Source of the DNA: Gerris lacustris
Lineage: Eukaryota; Arthropoda; Insecta; Hemiptera; Gerridae
Length of the DNA stretch: 64,000 nucleotides
NCBI GenBank assembly: GCA_951217055.1
Contig: OX578283.1
Location: 65,145,228 to 65,209,227 of the forward strand
Reading direction: 5' to 3'
Part shown: positions 1 to 11,150 of the stretch, piece by piece
How positions within the stretch are numbered: the stretch's first letter is position 1
Layout of the letters: each line of letters begins with the position of its first letter
The notes under the pieces: generated by a model
Told to the model about the DNA's origin: nothing
Database searches by the model: none
Seen by the model: only the letters and a program-made list of their open reading frames with translations
Program-made: the position numbers and the translations under genes

Positions 1-440
1 CACAGGAAGGTATAAATCTGAAATAGTCCAAATTGATACACAGGAGAACAGGGTACAGGGTACAAAAGTCCCCTCCTGAACGGTTGAACCGATCCGCACA
101 AAACTTGGCATGGTCAATGTGACCAACCAGAGGAAGGTATAAATCTGAAATGGTCCAATTTGGTACATAGGGGTACGGGGTACAAAAGTTTCCTCCTGAA
201 CGGCTGAATCGATCCGCACAAAATTCGGCACGGTCATAGTGACCAACCACAGGAAGGTATAAATCTGAAATGGTCCAAATTGGTACACAGGAGTACAGGG
301 TACGGGGTAAAAAAGTTTCCTCCTGAACAACTGATCCGATCCGCACAAATTTGGCATGGTCAATGTGACCAACAAGAGAAAGGTATAAATCTGAAATGGT
401 CCAAATTGGTACACAGAGGTACGGGGTATATGCCCTTCAT
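1..440. repeat. Tandem repeat, unit about 120-127 bp, about 3.5 copies
   Basis: The phrase AGGAAGGTATAAATCTGAAA recurs near 4, 131, 251 and 377 (last copy slightly diverged). Each time it is followed by a TGGTCCAAATTGGTACA-like stretch, a GTACGGGGTACAAAAGT-like stretch and CCTCCTGAACG...GATCCGCACAAA. The array is cut by the window start, so its full length is unknown. Short reading frames across it are a by-product of the repeat. Confidence 0.85.
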
Positions 441-639
441 AATGCATGTCGTTGGAAAGCTCTTTAAGAGTACAGTTATTGTTGTTATGTTCACTTTTGT
501 CATGTTTTCATTGAAAAGGGGGTCAAATAGAAAAACAAGGAAAAAAATCTTATTTTAATTAAAAATTAATAATATTACTATTTTTGATCCGATTTCAGCT
601 GTTTATAAATAAATCATTTCAAGATAAAAAGATTAAATT

Positions 640-1225
640 TTCTGTTGAATCGTATGTAATGTTGATAATATAATTGTTATTGTTATATAATATATAATGT
701 TAGTGAAAAAAAATATAGTTCCGAATTTTTTTACTTCACATAAATGACAACCATCTAGAGAGCTGATCTTAAACCTATAAAAGGACAAATCTTTGTACAA
801 CGGATCTCCCCAACACCAAATCTAAACCGTGACATCGATATATTTAAAATAATATAAATAATATAATCGATAAATAATATAATCGATATTTTCTGTTTTG
901 CTGTCATTCAATGTTTATCTATCACAAATTTGAGACCCGTCAAAATGAAGATTGCGTATATATGGGACATGGCAAAACAAATAAAATAACTTGCGGATTT
1001 TTTTCCGAACTAACTTTCCGTACAGCAAAATTTGCTGAAAACCAATTAAATTCTGCTGAAAGATGGCTAAAAGTATTAAAATAATGCATTGTCATCGTGT
1101 TCTGAGCTATGCTAAAAGTTTCAAATGTCTAGCTATTCGGGAAGTTAGTTAGAAATCGATTGCCAGATTTGTACCGGACAAACAAACAAACAAACAAGAA
1201 AGCAAGCTAATAAAAACGTAGTAAA
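640..1225 (+). repeat. Dispersed repeat family H, copy 1
   Basis: This block matches 62,060-62,925 in the same orientation. Shared stretches include ACAACCATCTAGAG...GCTGATCTTAAACC, CGGATCTCCCCAACACCAAA, AACTTGCGGATTTTTT and GAAAGCAAGCTAATAAAA. No long reading frame is present. Compared with copy 2 it lacks a block of roughly 150 bp after GTTTATCT, so copy 2 carries an insertion or copy 1 a deletion. The element class is unknown. Confidence 0.75.
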
Positions 1226-1359
1226 ATGTTTATTGTTTAAGATTAAAATTCACGCTCAGCTCAATATTGCAAGCAAACAACTGCATTGCACACCTAGTAA
1301 TCTATTCAAAGTCATATAGGTAGCAACAGACAGACCGATGCAGACACATAGGTGTGATT

Positions 1360-1860
1360 GCAACGATATGTATTCATCATACCGATCTTAGTAAAGTTTT
1401 TTAAGAATATTGCTTCCAAGCTTACGGAAGACAACGGAAGCTATGTGATCGTTCTAAAATATGAAAATATTTTGTCACCGATTCTCAAAAATTCCATTAC
1501 AGAAATCCGTTCTAGATATCATGAAACATTTTTAGTGCCTCGTCTGTCTGTAGCTCAATTTTTGCGAGCCAACATATCTTAAAAACTAGACGTCCGATTT
1601 TAATGAAATTCGAGTGGTTAGTCATAATTAGCTCATTGTTGGTTCCATATAAGTTTCAACCTTATGCACTCATTTGTTTTTCTTCAACAATCGCACAAAC
1701 ATACATTTATTTGCACCTATATCTTCAAAAGAACTATAATTTTTTGTTTATGTAATTTGAATGGTTTGTCGAAAGTAGACCGCAGATAGCACCAGATTAA
1801 TTTCAACCGCCTATACGCTCTTTAGCTTTTGCTTGATTGTTACTTTAATTCAAGGAGAAA
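1360..1860 (+). repeat. Dispersed repeat family E, copy 1
   Basis: It shares with 10,436-11,150 and with both arms of 35,873-37,110 the stretches ATATCTTAAAAAC, CGTCCGATTTTA, ATAAGTTTCAACCTT, ACATACATTTATTT, CCTATATCTTCAAAAG and GTCGAAAGTAG. The upstream half (CTATGTGATCGTTCT, CAGAAATCCGTTC, TCTGTCTGT) is shared only with 10,436-10,620. The 74-residue frame inside is repeat-derived. An 18-base G run (1890-1907) follows. Confidence 0.75.
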
Positions 1861-1889
1861 ATCACATCAATTTTGATATATTAAAAAAA

Positions 1890-1907
1890 GGGGGGGGGGG
1901 GGGGGGG
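1890..1907 (+). repeat. G18 homopolymer
   Basis: Eighteen consecutive G residues at the 3' edge of a family-E copy. The right arm of the family-E inverted duplication (near 36,966) also carries a long G run, so G runs accompany this family. The exact length may be affected by sequencing. Confidence 0.85.
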
Positions 1908-2168
1908 AAACAATAGGCACTTTTTTACTTTAGCACCCCCCTTGGTTCTAAACAATAGTCTGTCCTATAAAAGTCTCAAAGGTTTGTGTGTTTTCCTCCG
2001 ACATTGAGACTCTTGGGGCAGTTTTATATTTAATATTCCTTTATCTTAGTAGTTGATTAGACTAAGGGATATTATCACAATTATACACAAGTGTGATATT
2101 CCTTTGTCCCAAGGTACATTGGAATAAATTGCCCTTCGTCCTAATAGTAATCTAGCCTAAGGAATATA

Positions 2169-2426
2169 TCGATGGTGTTGCGCCAAAAGGGCCAATCTGA
2201 AAAAATCCACAAGGGCCAATCTGCAACTAATATCACGTTGTTTTTTTTATTTATTATTAATAAAATAAATTTGGTTATATTGACTTATTAATTAGGTATC
2301 CAAGTATATTTTAAATGAATAAAAATATAAATAAGGCATTAAAATATCAATTTTTCATTATAGCATTTCAAGTTTTAGAATTCAAATAGAAAATGCAGAT
2401 TGGCCCTTTTGGCGCAACACCATCGA
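2169..2426. mobile_element. MITE-like element with about 30-bp terminal inverted repeats
   Basis: The left end reads TCGATGGTGTTGCGCC then AAAAGGGCCAATCTG, and the right end is its inverse, ending GGCGCAACACCATCGA. The 258-bp element has no coding capacity. ATA lies directly outside both ends and is a plausible 3-bp target duplication, although the AT-rich context makes this weak. Just inside the left end, GGGCCAATCTG occurs twice. Confidence 0.8.
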
Positions 2427-2519
2427 ATATGCTCCTCTGTATATGTTCCTTTGTCTAAATAACTATTAATACAAGGGGATATAGGGGGGCGCTTAAGTAA
2501 AAAAGTACCAACAATTAAA

Positions 2520-2615
2520 ATAATTTGAAAATAAGGGCTTGTAAAAGCATAAAATCAATAAAGTATGTGATAGGATTCAAGGAAGCTATGTACTACACTA
2601 ATTGACAATCTATTT
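2520..2615 (-). repeat. Family B terminal fragment
   Basis: AGCATAAAATCAATAAAGTA, AAGGAAGCTATGT and CACTAATTGACAATCTATTTTT match the terminus of the longer family-B copies at 8,745, 15,165 and 20,875 in reverse orientation. Only the terminal 80-90 bp remain. Confidence 0.7.
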
Positions 2616-2974
2616 TTATTTGTGTGTATATATTGTATATTAACTAAATTTAAATATCTAACTTTGTTTCTTATCTAATACACGTATAATAATTTATGAT
2701 TTCACTGGATATAATGACAGCACAAAATAATATCATAATTATCACGTTTAAGATACTTTTTGACTCACTCTTTTCCGCACCCATTCCAAAGAAACTATGA
2801 ATTGTTGACTCATTCGAAGATTAGTTTCTTAAACGGTGATGTTTGATATAAGTGACTTCATAGAGCAGGAGATAATTCTACAGAGTTACGTAATATTTGA
2901 TATAAATTAAACGCAGTAGAGTTCAAACTTGCTCAGATGGATAAATTGACACTTGACCATTACAAAACTTGACA

Positions 2975-3040
2975 ATGACATGATCTTACAACATGATCTC
3001 ACAACATGATCTTACAACATGATCTCACAACATGATCATA
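2975..3040 (+). repeat. Short tandem repeat, 15-bp unit
   Basis: About four units of ACAACATGATCTYAC alternate TTAC and CTCAC variants. There is no coding potential. Confidence 0.85.
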
Positions 3041-3164
3041 GGCGGTCGACTAACATATAATTCCAAGTTTCATTCAACATCGCTTTATTTCATATAACAT
3101 AGACTTCTACTGGTAAAGTAATAGGTATTGTAACATAGACAAGCTACTATAAAATGCCTAATAA

Positions 3165-3475
3165 TAGTACATTGTGCGTCGAGTGCGGAAAGTAGCATTT
3201 TGCATGCGAGTGCGGAGTTTGCACTCGAGCGACAGTTACTTTAATAAAAGAACAGCAAATTAGTTTTTTTATATGTAAACAAACTCGCTAATCGTGCGTA
3301 AAGCTGAAGAATTCCTCTTCTTTACCGCCCTAGGGTGGGAAAGAAAAGGAATTCTTCAGAACTATGGGACGCGCTTGCGCAATGCATACAAGTACGTAAA
3401 GAATCACTTTCTACGCATCTAAACAGATATACAATGTTTATATTTCGTATCAATCGTAGATAAAATTACTTTTTT
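3165..3475 (+). repeat. Family C repeat, copy 1 (internally deleted)
   Basis: It begins TAGTACATTGTGCGTCGAGTG and runs through GCATTTTGCATGCGAGTG, then jumps directly to CGACAGTTACTTTAATAAAA. The segment that encodes the conserved peptide in other copies is therefore missing. A GAATTC-containing hairpin (AAGAATTCCTC...GGAATTCTTC) follows, and the copy ends at AATCGTAGATAAAA. Confidence 0.75.
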
Positions 3476-3542
3476 TACAAAATGTATTGTTTCCCCCGAT
3501 TCCAATGGTTTAATCAGTCTTACTTACGCTGATTTATTGTTT

Positions 3543-4157
3543 ACTTCCTCATATCGTAAAAGTATTATGATGCCACGAAAATTCGATTTTGATATTTGAT
3601 GGATTTACACGTTTTGAGGTCCCCAGAATCCAAAAAAGTGTTGTTTTTTTAAAAAAATGTATGTCTGTCTGTCTGTCGTCTGTGCAGACGCCTGGAGCCT
3701 AAACGACTGGGCCGATGTTGACGAAATTTGGCACACATGTTCAGAAAAATCATGCCCCCAGGTGAAATCGAGAAATGAATTTCAGCTCCAAATTTGGGGG
3801 CGCTACCCCACAAAAAAAAACTCTGAAAAAACGTGAAAAAAATTATTTCTTGAAAACGGTTCCGACGATTTTGATTAAAAAATTCTAAAATGTATTCCAT
3901 TTAAATACGAATCTAATGATATAAGCCGTTATTCCGGGAAAAAATCTAGTTCCTGAGAAAATATTTTAAAACGCGGTCGGGGAGAGCCTGGGTTCGATTC
4001 CCCGCCCGGGAGAAGTTATTTTTATGATAAATTTTGATGAAATGTTCAATAATAATTAAATGTAGCTATGAAAACTAATAAATGGAAAACACTAGGCTAA
4101 GTAATTATGAACTTGTATATGAGAAAGTTTGTCTGAGTTGTCTCGGACCGATTTTTT
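3543..4157 (+). repeat. Family A repeat, copy 1, with tRNA-type B box
   Basis: Landmarks in order are a degenerate CTCATAT hairpin start, ATTTACACGTTTTGAGGTCC, TGTCTGTCTGTCTGTCGTC, GACGAAATTTGGCA, a GGTTCGATTCC box (3991-4001) that matches the Pol III B-box consensus, and the conserved end TGTCTGAGTTGTCTCGGACC. The 83-residue minus-strand frame is a degenerate by-product. No A box is visible at tRNA spacing, so this is not a tRNA gene. Confidence 0.8.
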
Positions 4158-4546
4158 GACTTTCTCATATAAAAAATTCGATTTTAAGATTTTTATGGAT
4201 TTACACGTTTTGAGGTCCCCAGAATCCAAAAACGTTGTTTTTGAAAAATGTCTGTCTCTCTGTGCAGACGCCTAGAGCCTACACTATTTGACCGATTTTG
4301 ACGATATTTGACAAAAATGTGTAGATAAATCATACCCCAGAAAATAGCTTTTAAAGTGAAAGGATAGAGACCGGGTTCGATTCCCTGCTGAGGAGAAGTT
4401 ATTATTATGATAAATTTTAATAAAATGTTTAATAATAATTAAATGTACCTATACAAAAACTAATAAAAGGAAAACACTGATGGTCTAAGTAATTATGAAC
4501 TCGTATATGAGAAAGTTTGTCTGAGTTGTTTCGGACCGAATTTCTA
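4158..4546 (+). repeat. Family A repeat, copy 2, tandem to copy 1
   Basis: It starts immediately after copy 1 in the same orientation and ends TGTCTGAGTTGTTTCGGACC. It is shorter than copy 1 because the block around the Lys/Phe-rich pseudo-coding region is deleted. The B-box string lies at 4374-4384. Confidence 0.8.
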
Positions 4547-5684
4547 GTTTGGTCTTAGGCACTAATGAAGGACTTATGAAGGCTGAAAGCTGCTCTATAA
4601 TAACATCAATTACGTAGAGAGACAATTTATTTCATTCCTTTAAGATGACTTCCATAGACGCTCCTAAGTTTGTTTTTAAGTAAGGATTAACTGAACTTGA
4701 ATGAAAAGACATAAAAAACAATAATAATACTAAACTGAAGATAACTAACTATATAGTCGAGGAGATAGCGTGTATAAAATTGACCGTCTCTCGTGGTTGC
4801 TTTTCTCCGGTCTTTTTTAACAGCTTTTAGGCAAGATATGTTCCTTGGAACAAATTTGCTAACTACATAATTCTTGCAGGACACTATAAAAAATTAAGTC
4901 GTACACAAAATTCTAGCTGGATGTTAGTTAGTCACTTCTATACACGCTATCTCCTGGTTTAATACTCGTACATATAATTTCACGCTGGGTGACATTTTTA
5001 AAATAATATTCTCTCACAATAATATCTATCACACTTTTAACTACCTCTCGTTCAATACACTTCATTCCACTATAAATAGTTTGAAAGTAAAAGTTAACGA
5101 CATTAAACTATAGAAGAAACGTTTAAAACAAAAGTCTTCTTGTAATAAAAATACAAGTAAACTTCCAAACCCCTTCGTGACTTAAAGTTGGAATGGCAAA
5201 CTTCCTACGTCAGCTATTTTTATGGTGTTTTTCGTTAAAAATACACGATAGTAACTTGGTTAACTCAAACAGAAACTACCGTAAAAATAGACGACGGGGT
5301 AATTCAGTCTGTCAGAAAAAAAGGGGGGGAAAAAATACAAAATGAAAACATTCAGAGTGTAATTTTTTTTTTTCTTGACTTCTTGTTAGCTTTGGTTTTT
5401 TTTATAGCATCTATAAAATTTATATAGCAATCAAAAGTAATTTTTTTTTCTTTTCGTATAATAATACTCTTAAAAAAAGAAATAAATTAGTCAAGATAAA
5501 TAAATATAAATTATATAAGCGATTGTTTCAAACTGATGTAGTTAAATGAACAATTTATTACCAAAGATATAATCTGAGCAATGCAATTTTAAATTAAAAA
5601 TACTTAATTGTTTTATGCTGAGGTGAAAAATAAAAACGATTTTATGGAATAATAAAAAAAAAACGAAGCCTGAACACAATATTA
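4547..5684. other. Unassigned AT-rich stretch containing a small inverted repeat
   Basis: No gene is recognised. GGAGATAGCGTGTATA at 4761-4776 is repeated in inverse at 4939-4954, delimiting a possible 194-bp inverted-repeat insertion. A 65-codon minus-strand frame overlaps it without any recognisable motif. The remainder has poly-A/T runs and no repeat match that I can see in the window. Confidence 0.55.
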
Positions 5685-6245
5685 CATTTCGCGTCTAGTG
5701 CGGAAAGTAGCATTTTGCATGCGAGTGTGGAGTTTGCACCCGAGCGACAGCGAGGGTAGTAAAACCACAAACCACAGCAAGGCAAAATGCAGTTTTCACA
5801 CGTGTTATCCGTACCATACTTTATCTACGATTGTGGATTTTAATAATAAATACAGAAAAGAAAATGTAATAAAATTCCTGTATGTAAGTTCGTATTTCTC
5901 TTTTGATTAAGATGACATTAATTCATTAGTTGTATTTTGAGTCGAATTAATTATTTCGGGAGGCGTATTATTCTCCTCATTTTCGTCATAATCACTTAAA
6001 TTACTTATTGTTTTTCACTTAAAACTCGATATAAACAGTTACTTTAATCAAACAAACAGCGAAATAGTTTTGTTAAATGTAAACATACTCGCTAATCATG
6101 CGTTAAGGTGAAGAATTCCTCACCTTATCACACGATTATGAAACGCGCATGCGCAATAAATACAGCTACGAAAAGAATCACTTTCCATGTATCTAAACAG
6201 AGATATAATGTTTATTTTTCTTTCCAATCGTAGATAAAATCAATT
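5685..6245 (+). repeat. Family C repeat, copy 2
   Basis: It begins TTACATTTCGCGTCTAGTGC and ends AATCGTAGATAAAA. The central minus-strand segment still reads as the family peptide (start of the type MSDLSDYDEN, then NTPPEI and SSLSKEKYEL) with disruptions. The inverted stem GCATTTTGCATGCGAGTG is retained, but the partner arm is partly degraded. Confidence 0.75.
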
Positions 6246-7097
6246 TTCAAAGCCAGATTTTGGTAGGTCGGCTGTCATTGGTGCCTTCGGTCTACTTTTA
6301 CGTTTCATCTATCTACGTTTGCATAAGTACTTAATAGAATGTTTTTCAGTACAAATTAATAGGTTCAAAATAAGTTAAGAAAATTTTAAATGAAAATAAA
6401 CGTGGATAACAATTAAAACATAACTTAAATAATAAATTAAATTTTTAACAATTTCAAAAATTAAATAATTTACATAAAAATAAAAAAGTAACAAGGAGCA
6501 TAATCTAAGAATAATTATAAAAATAAATTATTTTTCATTTTTATTGAGATAATTTATTAGAATCTTTTTCCGCTATTAACTTACAATTTTAAATTGGGTT
6601 AAAGTTCACGTCAATGCGAAGATTCCACGCGAACGTTGGGATGAATAACGCTGTTCAGCGGACTTCGTTGAAGAACTGCCGATAAAATGCATAATGAACG
6701 TGAAAACTTATGAACAGTTATTTTTCTTAAGGTTGGTTAATCAGATCTAATTACTATCCTATTTTTTCTCTAGCCCAGCAGACATAAGCTCGCTTCAATG
6801 ATAAAGCCACGCGATGTTTGTATATTAAATGATATTAGTATTGAAGGGGTGCTTCTGCAATAAAATATGGACACAAAATAGTAGTATAAACGTATATAAT
6901 TTAAAAGAATATCTTCACGTAAAGCAACATAAAACATAAGTACAGTGTACAAGAGGCGGTACGATCACCATTGAGACATAAAACCGAATGCTGGAGTACA
7001 ATTGTTCCGCGATTTTAAACCCTACATATCCAGAAGCAATCACTATGTGTATTGCGGAACATATAAATTTACTCTTACAGAATACCTAGTTAGTATA
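6246..7097. other. Unassigned AT-rich stretch
   Basis: No gene is seen. AAGCTCGCTTCAATGATAAA followed by GCCACGCGATG (6785-6815) is an inverted match to CATCGCGTGGCTCAATCATT in the insertion within family-H copy 2 (near 62,481), so a further small dispersed repeat is present. The rest is low-complexity AT. Confidence 0.5.
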
Positions 7098-7447
7098 TTA
7101 TTTATCTAAGATTGTTACGAAATATAAACATTGAATCTAATGAGTGATTTAAGTGATTATGTCGAAAATGAGGAGAAATACGCCTCCCAAAATAATTAAT
7201 TCGGCACAAAATACAACTAATGAATTAATGTCATCTTTATCAAAAGAGAAATACGAACTTACATGCAGGAAGGTTTTTTTTCTGTATTTATTATTAAAAT
7301 CTAACAATCGTAGAAAAATTACGGTACGCAACTCGTGCGAAAACGGCATTTTGCATTGCTCGTGTGGTTTTACTACCCTCGCTATCGCTCAGGTGCAAAC
7401 TCCACACTCGCATGCAAAATGCTACTTTCCACACTAGACGCGTAATG
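7098..7447 (-). repeat. Family C repeat, copy 3
   Basis: It lies in reverse orientation, starting TTATCTAAGATTGTTACGAA and ending AGACGCGTAATG. The peptide frame begins at the ATG at 7141 (MSDLSDYVEN) and continues with a PPKIINSAQNTTNEL-type core and SSLSKEKYEL, followed by drift. The DNA between the end hairpin and the peptide start is deleted. Confidence 0.75.
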
Positions 7448-7524
7448 CGCATCGCATAACATTTAAATGTGTTCAACAGGTATTTGATTTCGATTTTCAA
7501 CAAAAATCAGATTTATTTTCCTCA

Positions 7525-7806
7525 GTATTTCAGAAACTAGATTTTTTCTGAGAACACTGCTTATATATGGTTAGATTCGTATTTAAATGGCTTTAGTTTT
7601 AGAATTATTTAATCAAAATCATTTGAATCAATTTCGAGAAATCATTTTATTCACGTTTTTCAGAGTTTTTGGGGAGTAACGCCCCCACATTTGGAGCTAA
7701 AAATAATTTCTCGACTTCACCACGGAGTATGATTTTTCTGTAAATGTATGCAAAATTTCGTCAAAATCGGCCTTGTAGTTTAGGCTCCTTGCGTCTGCAC
7801 GACTAT

Positions 7807-7846
<40 letters not shown>

Positions 7847-7955
7847 TTTAAATACTTATTTGGGATCCAGGAGACCTCAAAAAGTGTAAATCACTCGAAA
7901 TATCAAAATTGAATTTCCACGCCATCATAAAACTTTCTCTTTATATGAGAAAGTA
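7525..7955 (-). repeat. Family A repeat, copy 3 (truncated)
   Basis: A reverse-oriented copy that runs from the palindromic CTTTCTCTTTATATGAGAAAG start (7931-7951) to CTAGATTTTTTCTGAG, so it lacks the B-box half. A 28-base T run replaces the TCTGTCTG tract. Confidence 0.75.
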
Positions 7956-8744
7956 AAAATTACATGAGTATGAATTTTCCTCAACAAATTTTAAGCATAT
8001 ATTCTAAGGGAGATGTCAGTTTAGTTCAATCTGCAAACTTGGTTATATTAGTTGTGTTTTTAAAAGAGTTTTTACCTTGAGTAGACATCTTGACAGGCTG
8101 ATGTTATCTTATTGCGGAATCTTTTGAATATTTTATGGATTGTATGTGTTCCAAGATTGTTTTCATTCTGGCATTATAATGTGGAAGCGAAGTTACCGTC
8201 TATATTCTAGTTAAATCCTTAATGATTGTGTCTAAAGAAGGGAGTCGTAGAGTCAAGAAGAACTTACCAATTCCCTCTGTTGATTAATAATTCTTGATAT
8301 TTTCTGTTCAAACTTGAAAACTTTACTACTTGTTATCAACTTTAAACTTTACATCTGTTGAACTTTGTTGATCCGTGTAAAACCCAGTTAAGCAATTTAA
8401 TCCGACTTCTCTCAAAACTGGGTTAAACTTTGTCTGATTGATATAAAACACTCCTTAAATAATAATAAATTGAAATAATCTTTAAAACTATTTAGTAATT
8501 TTGTATTTATCTGTGAGACGTTGTTGAAACTTTCTAATGAAAAGGAATTCTAGAAGGGTTCTAAGTTAATATTGATCTCTGAATGACAACTGACCCGACT
8601 ATCATTTATTTAGATGCAAAATCTTTGTCTTGAAATATATCACTTCACCGTGACTAAAATTGCATATAAAATAGAAGGTGATGAAGTTATTATTAATTAG
8701 AAATTTCTAATGCTATGGTATTATATTTATCAACGATTAGAATA
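7956..8744. other. Unassigned AT-rich stretch
   Basis: No reading frame above 60 codons, no inverted repeat and no match to other parts of the window were recognised. Confidence 0.5.
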
Positions 8745-9325
8745 AAAAATAGACTGCCAATTGGTGTGGCACATAACTTCCTCGCATCCTATCATGTACT
8801 TTATTGTTATATTAACATTATCGTTATATTAATTTATTGTTATATTGTTTATTATTAATAGTTTTTTGTGATCTTTAACACTTCATAGCTGTGTCGCTGT
8901 TGGTTTTACTAAAAGATTGTACTTGAAAAAAATGTTTGTCTCATTGAATAGATGAAGTTTGGTTTTTTCCCTGACCTAAAATTCCAATTTTAAATTTGAA
9001 GCTCACGTTTACGCGAGCGTTGCGCGTGAACGCTTGAACGGATAACGTTGTCCAACGAACTCGTCCTGGGCATTGGTAAAATGAACATGTATACCAAAGT
9101 TCATCAAAATCGGACGACATTTACTCAAGTTATCGTCGCACGTTTCAGGATTCGCGGACACACAGACCGACAGACAGACAGACAGACAGACACGGAACCA
9201 AAAATGTTCCCTGATGTCTGAAACGGATTTCTGTCTTGGAATTTTTAAAATCGGAGGCATAAAACTTTTTTGTTCTCAAAAGTGAACACAATACTTCCGT
9301 TACCTTCGGTAAGCTCGGAAGTAAT
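8745..9325 (+). repeat. Family B repeat, long copy 1
   Basis: It starts ATAGACTGCCAATTGGTGTG and continues through CTTTAACACTTCATAGC and the module ACGTTTACGCGAGCGTTGCG / GGATAACGTTGTCCAACGAA / GGTAAAATGAACATG. A (GACA)n tract follows (frames of the type TDRQTDRQTDR), and the copy ends TTACCTTCGGTAAGCTCGGA. The same layout recurs at 20,875-21,465. The minus-strand 83-codon frame is repeat-derived. Confidence 0.8.
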
Positions 9326-9539
9326 AAATAATATTTTTATAATTTATACTCGGGATCTTATACACCAAATTAGCTTATTTCTTGTAATTACCTTATTTAT
9401 ACCGACAATAAGCTACTTATTTAGAATGTTACTCTCCTATGATTTTTAGAATATTAATGACTAAGACCAAATAATATTGAGACAAATGTAAGTTTACTTA
9501 AATGTACTTTGCGACAAAGGAATATCACACTTCTTTTTT

Positions 9540-9735
9540 TAATAGGGGAGTAACAGTCTAAAGAAGAAAATCCCGTACAGCTTCTTTAGATTGTTACGGC
9601 CCTCTGTTTTTTTTATAACGGGAGTAACAATCTAAAGAAGAACATTCCGTACACCTTTTTTAGATTGTTACTCCCCACTGTTTTTTTTTTTATAAGGGGA
9701 GTAGCAATCTAAAGAAGTGCCGACAATAAAACTAT
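9540..9735. repeat. Three consecutive hairpin repeats
   Basis: GGGAGTAACARTCTAAAGAAG and its inverse CTTCTTTAGATTGTTAC alternate: forward at about 9545, inverse at 9577-9600, forward at 9621, inverse at 9656-9675, forward at 9699. T-rich spacers lie between them. It appears to be a short palindromic insertion amplified in tandem. Confidence 0.75.
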
Positions 9736-9846
9736 TCCTAAGCAGAGCGAAAGGGTTAGCCTTTTATTATAAAATAGACTGTCAATTACGGTGGCACATA
9801 GCTTTAGTGTGGATTTTATACTTTTAAAAACTATGGTCTAATTTAT

Positions 9847-10404
9847 TTAACCCTTAAATGCTAATGTTAGTCGAATCGACGAGCACAGTTTGAACCTTAA
9901 CCTTTTACGCTAGTATGCGATGGTGATGGGTACCCCATCCTTCTGCAGTGCTTGCACTGGTTAGTAACACTCGTTTTCTGGCAAATTTCCGTCAAAGCTA
10001 CTTCGTCGATTCGACTAACGTTTAGTAATAGACGTAGGGAATTAAATGGGCCTGGGGTAAGGGGATAAAGGCCTAGGGGTATGGGGCAATGGGCCTAGGG
10101 TAATTGGCCTTGGGTCAGAGACCATAATGGCCGGTAATCTGGGGCCTGGAGCACTTAGCAAAGGGCGTAGGGCTTTTGGCCTGGGGCATGGGACCTGGTG
10201 CATGGAAATTGGTGTTCCTACTATGTTATTTGTCATCAAAAGTTTGTATATCTCACTAAAAGATTTAATAATGAGTTCTTAATAGTTTTCTCTTTATAAA
10301 AGTTTAGTTTCAACCCAAAAAATGTATTTTCTGCATATGTTAGTCGAATCGACGAAGGTTTAGTAATACCAGCCATCCAGTTACCATTAGCATTTAAGGG
10401 TTAA
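9847..10404. mobile_element. TTAA-flanked piggyBac-like MITE
   Basis: TTAA stands at both edges (9847-9850 and 10401-10404). The termini read CCCTTAAATGCTAATG and its inverse CATTAGCATTTAAGGG. A TTAA target duplication with termini starting CCC is the piggyBac signature. Subterminal GTTAGTCGAATCGACGA also recurs in both orientations. The centre (about 10,047-10,207) is a degenerate G-rich array of GGGCCTGGGGTA-like units. There is no transposase, so the element is non-autonomous. Confidence 0.8.
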
Positions 10405-10435
10405 CTGTTTCCCCCGTTTTTTAATAAGTCAAACT

Positions 10436-11150
10436 TGTTTTGATATTGCTTCTGAGCTTTCTGTGGCTATGTGATCGTTCTGAAGAACGATAATATTTTG
10501 TCTCCGTTTTCAAAAATTCCAAGGCAGAAATCCGTTCCAGACATCAGGGAACATTTTTAGTTTCGTGTCTGTCTATCGTTCTGTTGGTCTGTCGCTCAAA
10601 TTTTGTGAACACACCTCTTACATATCTTAAAAACTACTCGTCCGATTATATTGAAATTTGGATGGTAGATCATAATTAGCCCATTGTTGATCTCATGTAA
10701 GTTTCATTCTTAAGGTGGAGACACACTTGAGCATTCGCCCCGAATGAGCATGCATTCGCCCCGAATGAGCATGCATTCACCCCCAATGAGCATGCATTCG
10801 TCCCCGAATGAGCAAGCGGTCACACCGATTTGCTTAAGATGGGGATACACTAGAGCATTCGCCCCGAATGAGCATGCGTTCGCCCCGTTTTGCTTGATAT
10901 GGAAAGGGCGAGCCGAACGGAAATGCATGCTTATTCGGGGCGAATGCTCAAGTGTATCCCCGCCTTTATGCGCCCATTTGTTTCTCTTCCACATACAAAT
11001 ATACATTTATTTACACCTATATCTTCAAAAGTACTTATCTAATTTTTATGAAATTTTGATGGTTAGTCGAAAGTTGCCCGCAGATAGCCCCAGATTAATT
11101 TAAACAGTGTGCGCTCTTTAAATTTTGGTAATTTTATATTTTAATACACG
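10436..11150 (+). repeat. Family E repeat, copy 2, split by a MITE
   Basis: It matches copy 1 (1360-1860) from GCTATGTGATCGTTCT to CGCAGATAGC. It is interrupted between GTTTCATTCTTA and TGCGCCCATTTG by the 253-bp element at 10,713-10,965, and comparison with other family-E copies gives the uninterrupted sequence. Confidence 0.8.
10713..10965. mobile_element. MITE with GC-rich internal repeats, nested in family E
   Basis: The ends are AGGTGGAGACACACTTGAGC and the inverse of AGGCGGGGATACACTTGAGC, flanked by TTA on both sides (3-bp target duplication). Inside, an approximately 20-bp unit GAGCATGCATTCGCCCCGAAT is repeated about four times and reappears inverted near the right end, so frames in both directions read as repeated MSMHSP- or ECMLIRG-like peptides. 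These frames are not considered genes. Confidence 0.85.

Noticed and set aside
3980..4015. Possible tRNA gene at the GGTTCGATTCC string
   Set aside because: No A box or acceptor/anticodon stems at tRNA spacing. The string is part of a 600-bp dispersed repeat.
9009..9260. Frames with LSVCLSVC or TDRQTDRQ runs (also 3,649, 21,193, 21,270 and 29,137)
   Set aside because: They are translations of (GACA)n tracts inside dispersed repeats and are broken in other copies.
10710..11103. Repeated MSMHSP- and ECMLIRG-type peptides on both strands
   Set aside because: They arise from the palindromic 20-bp units of a MITE. Mirror-image frames on both strands argue against a gene.
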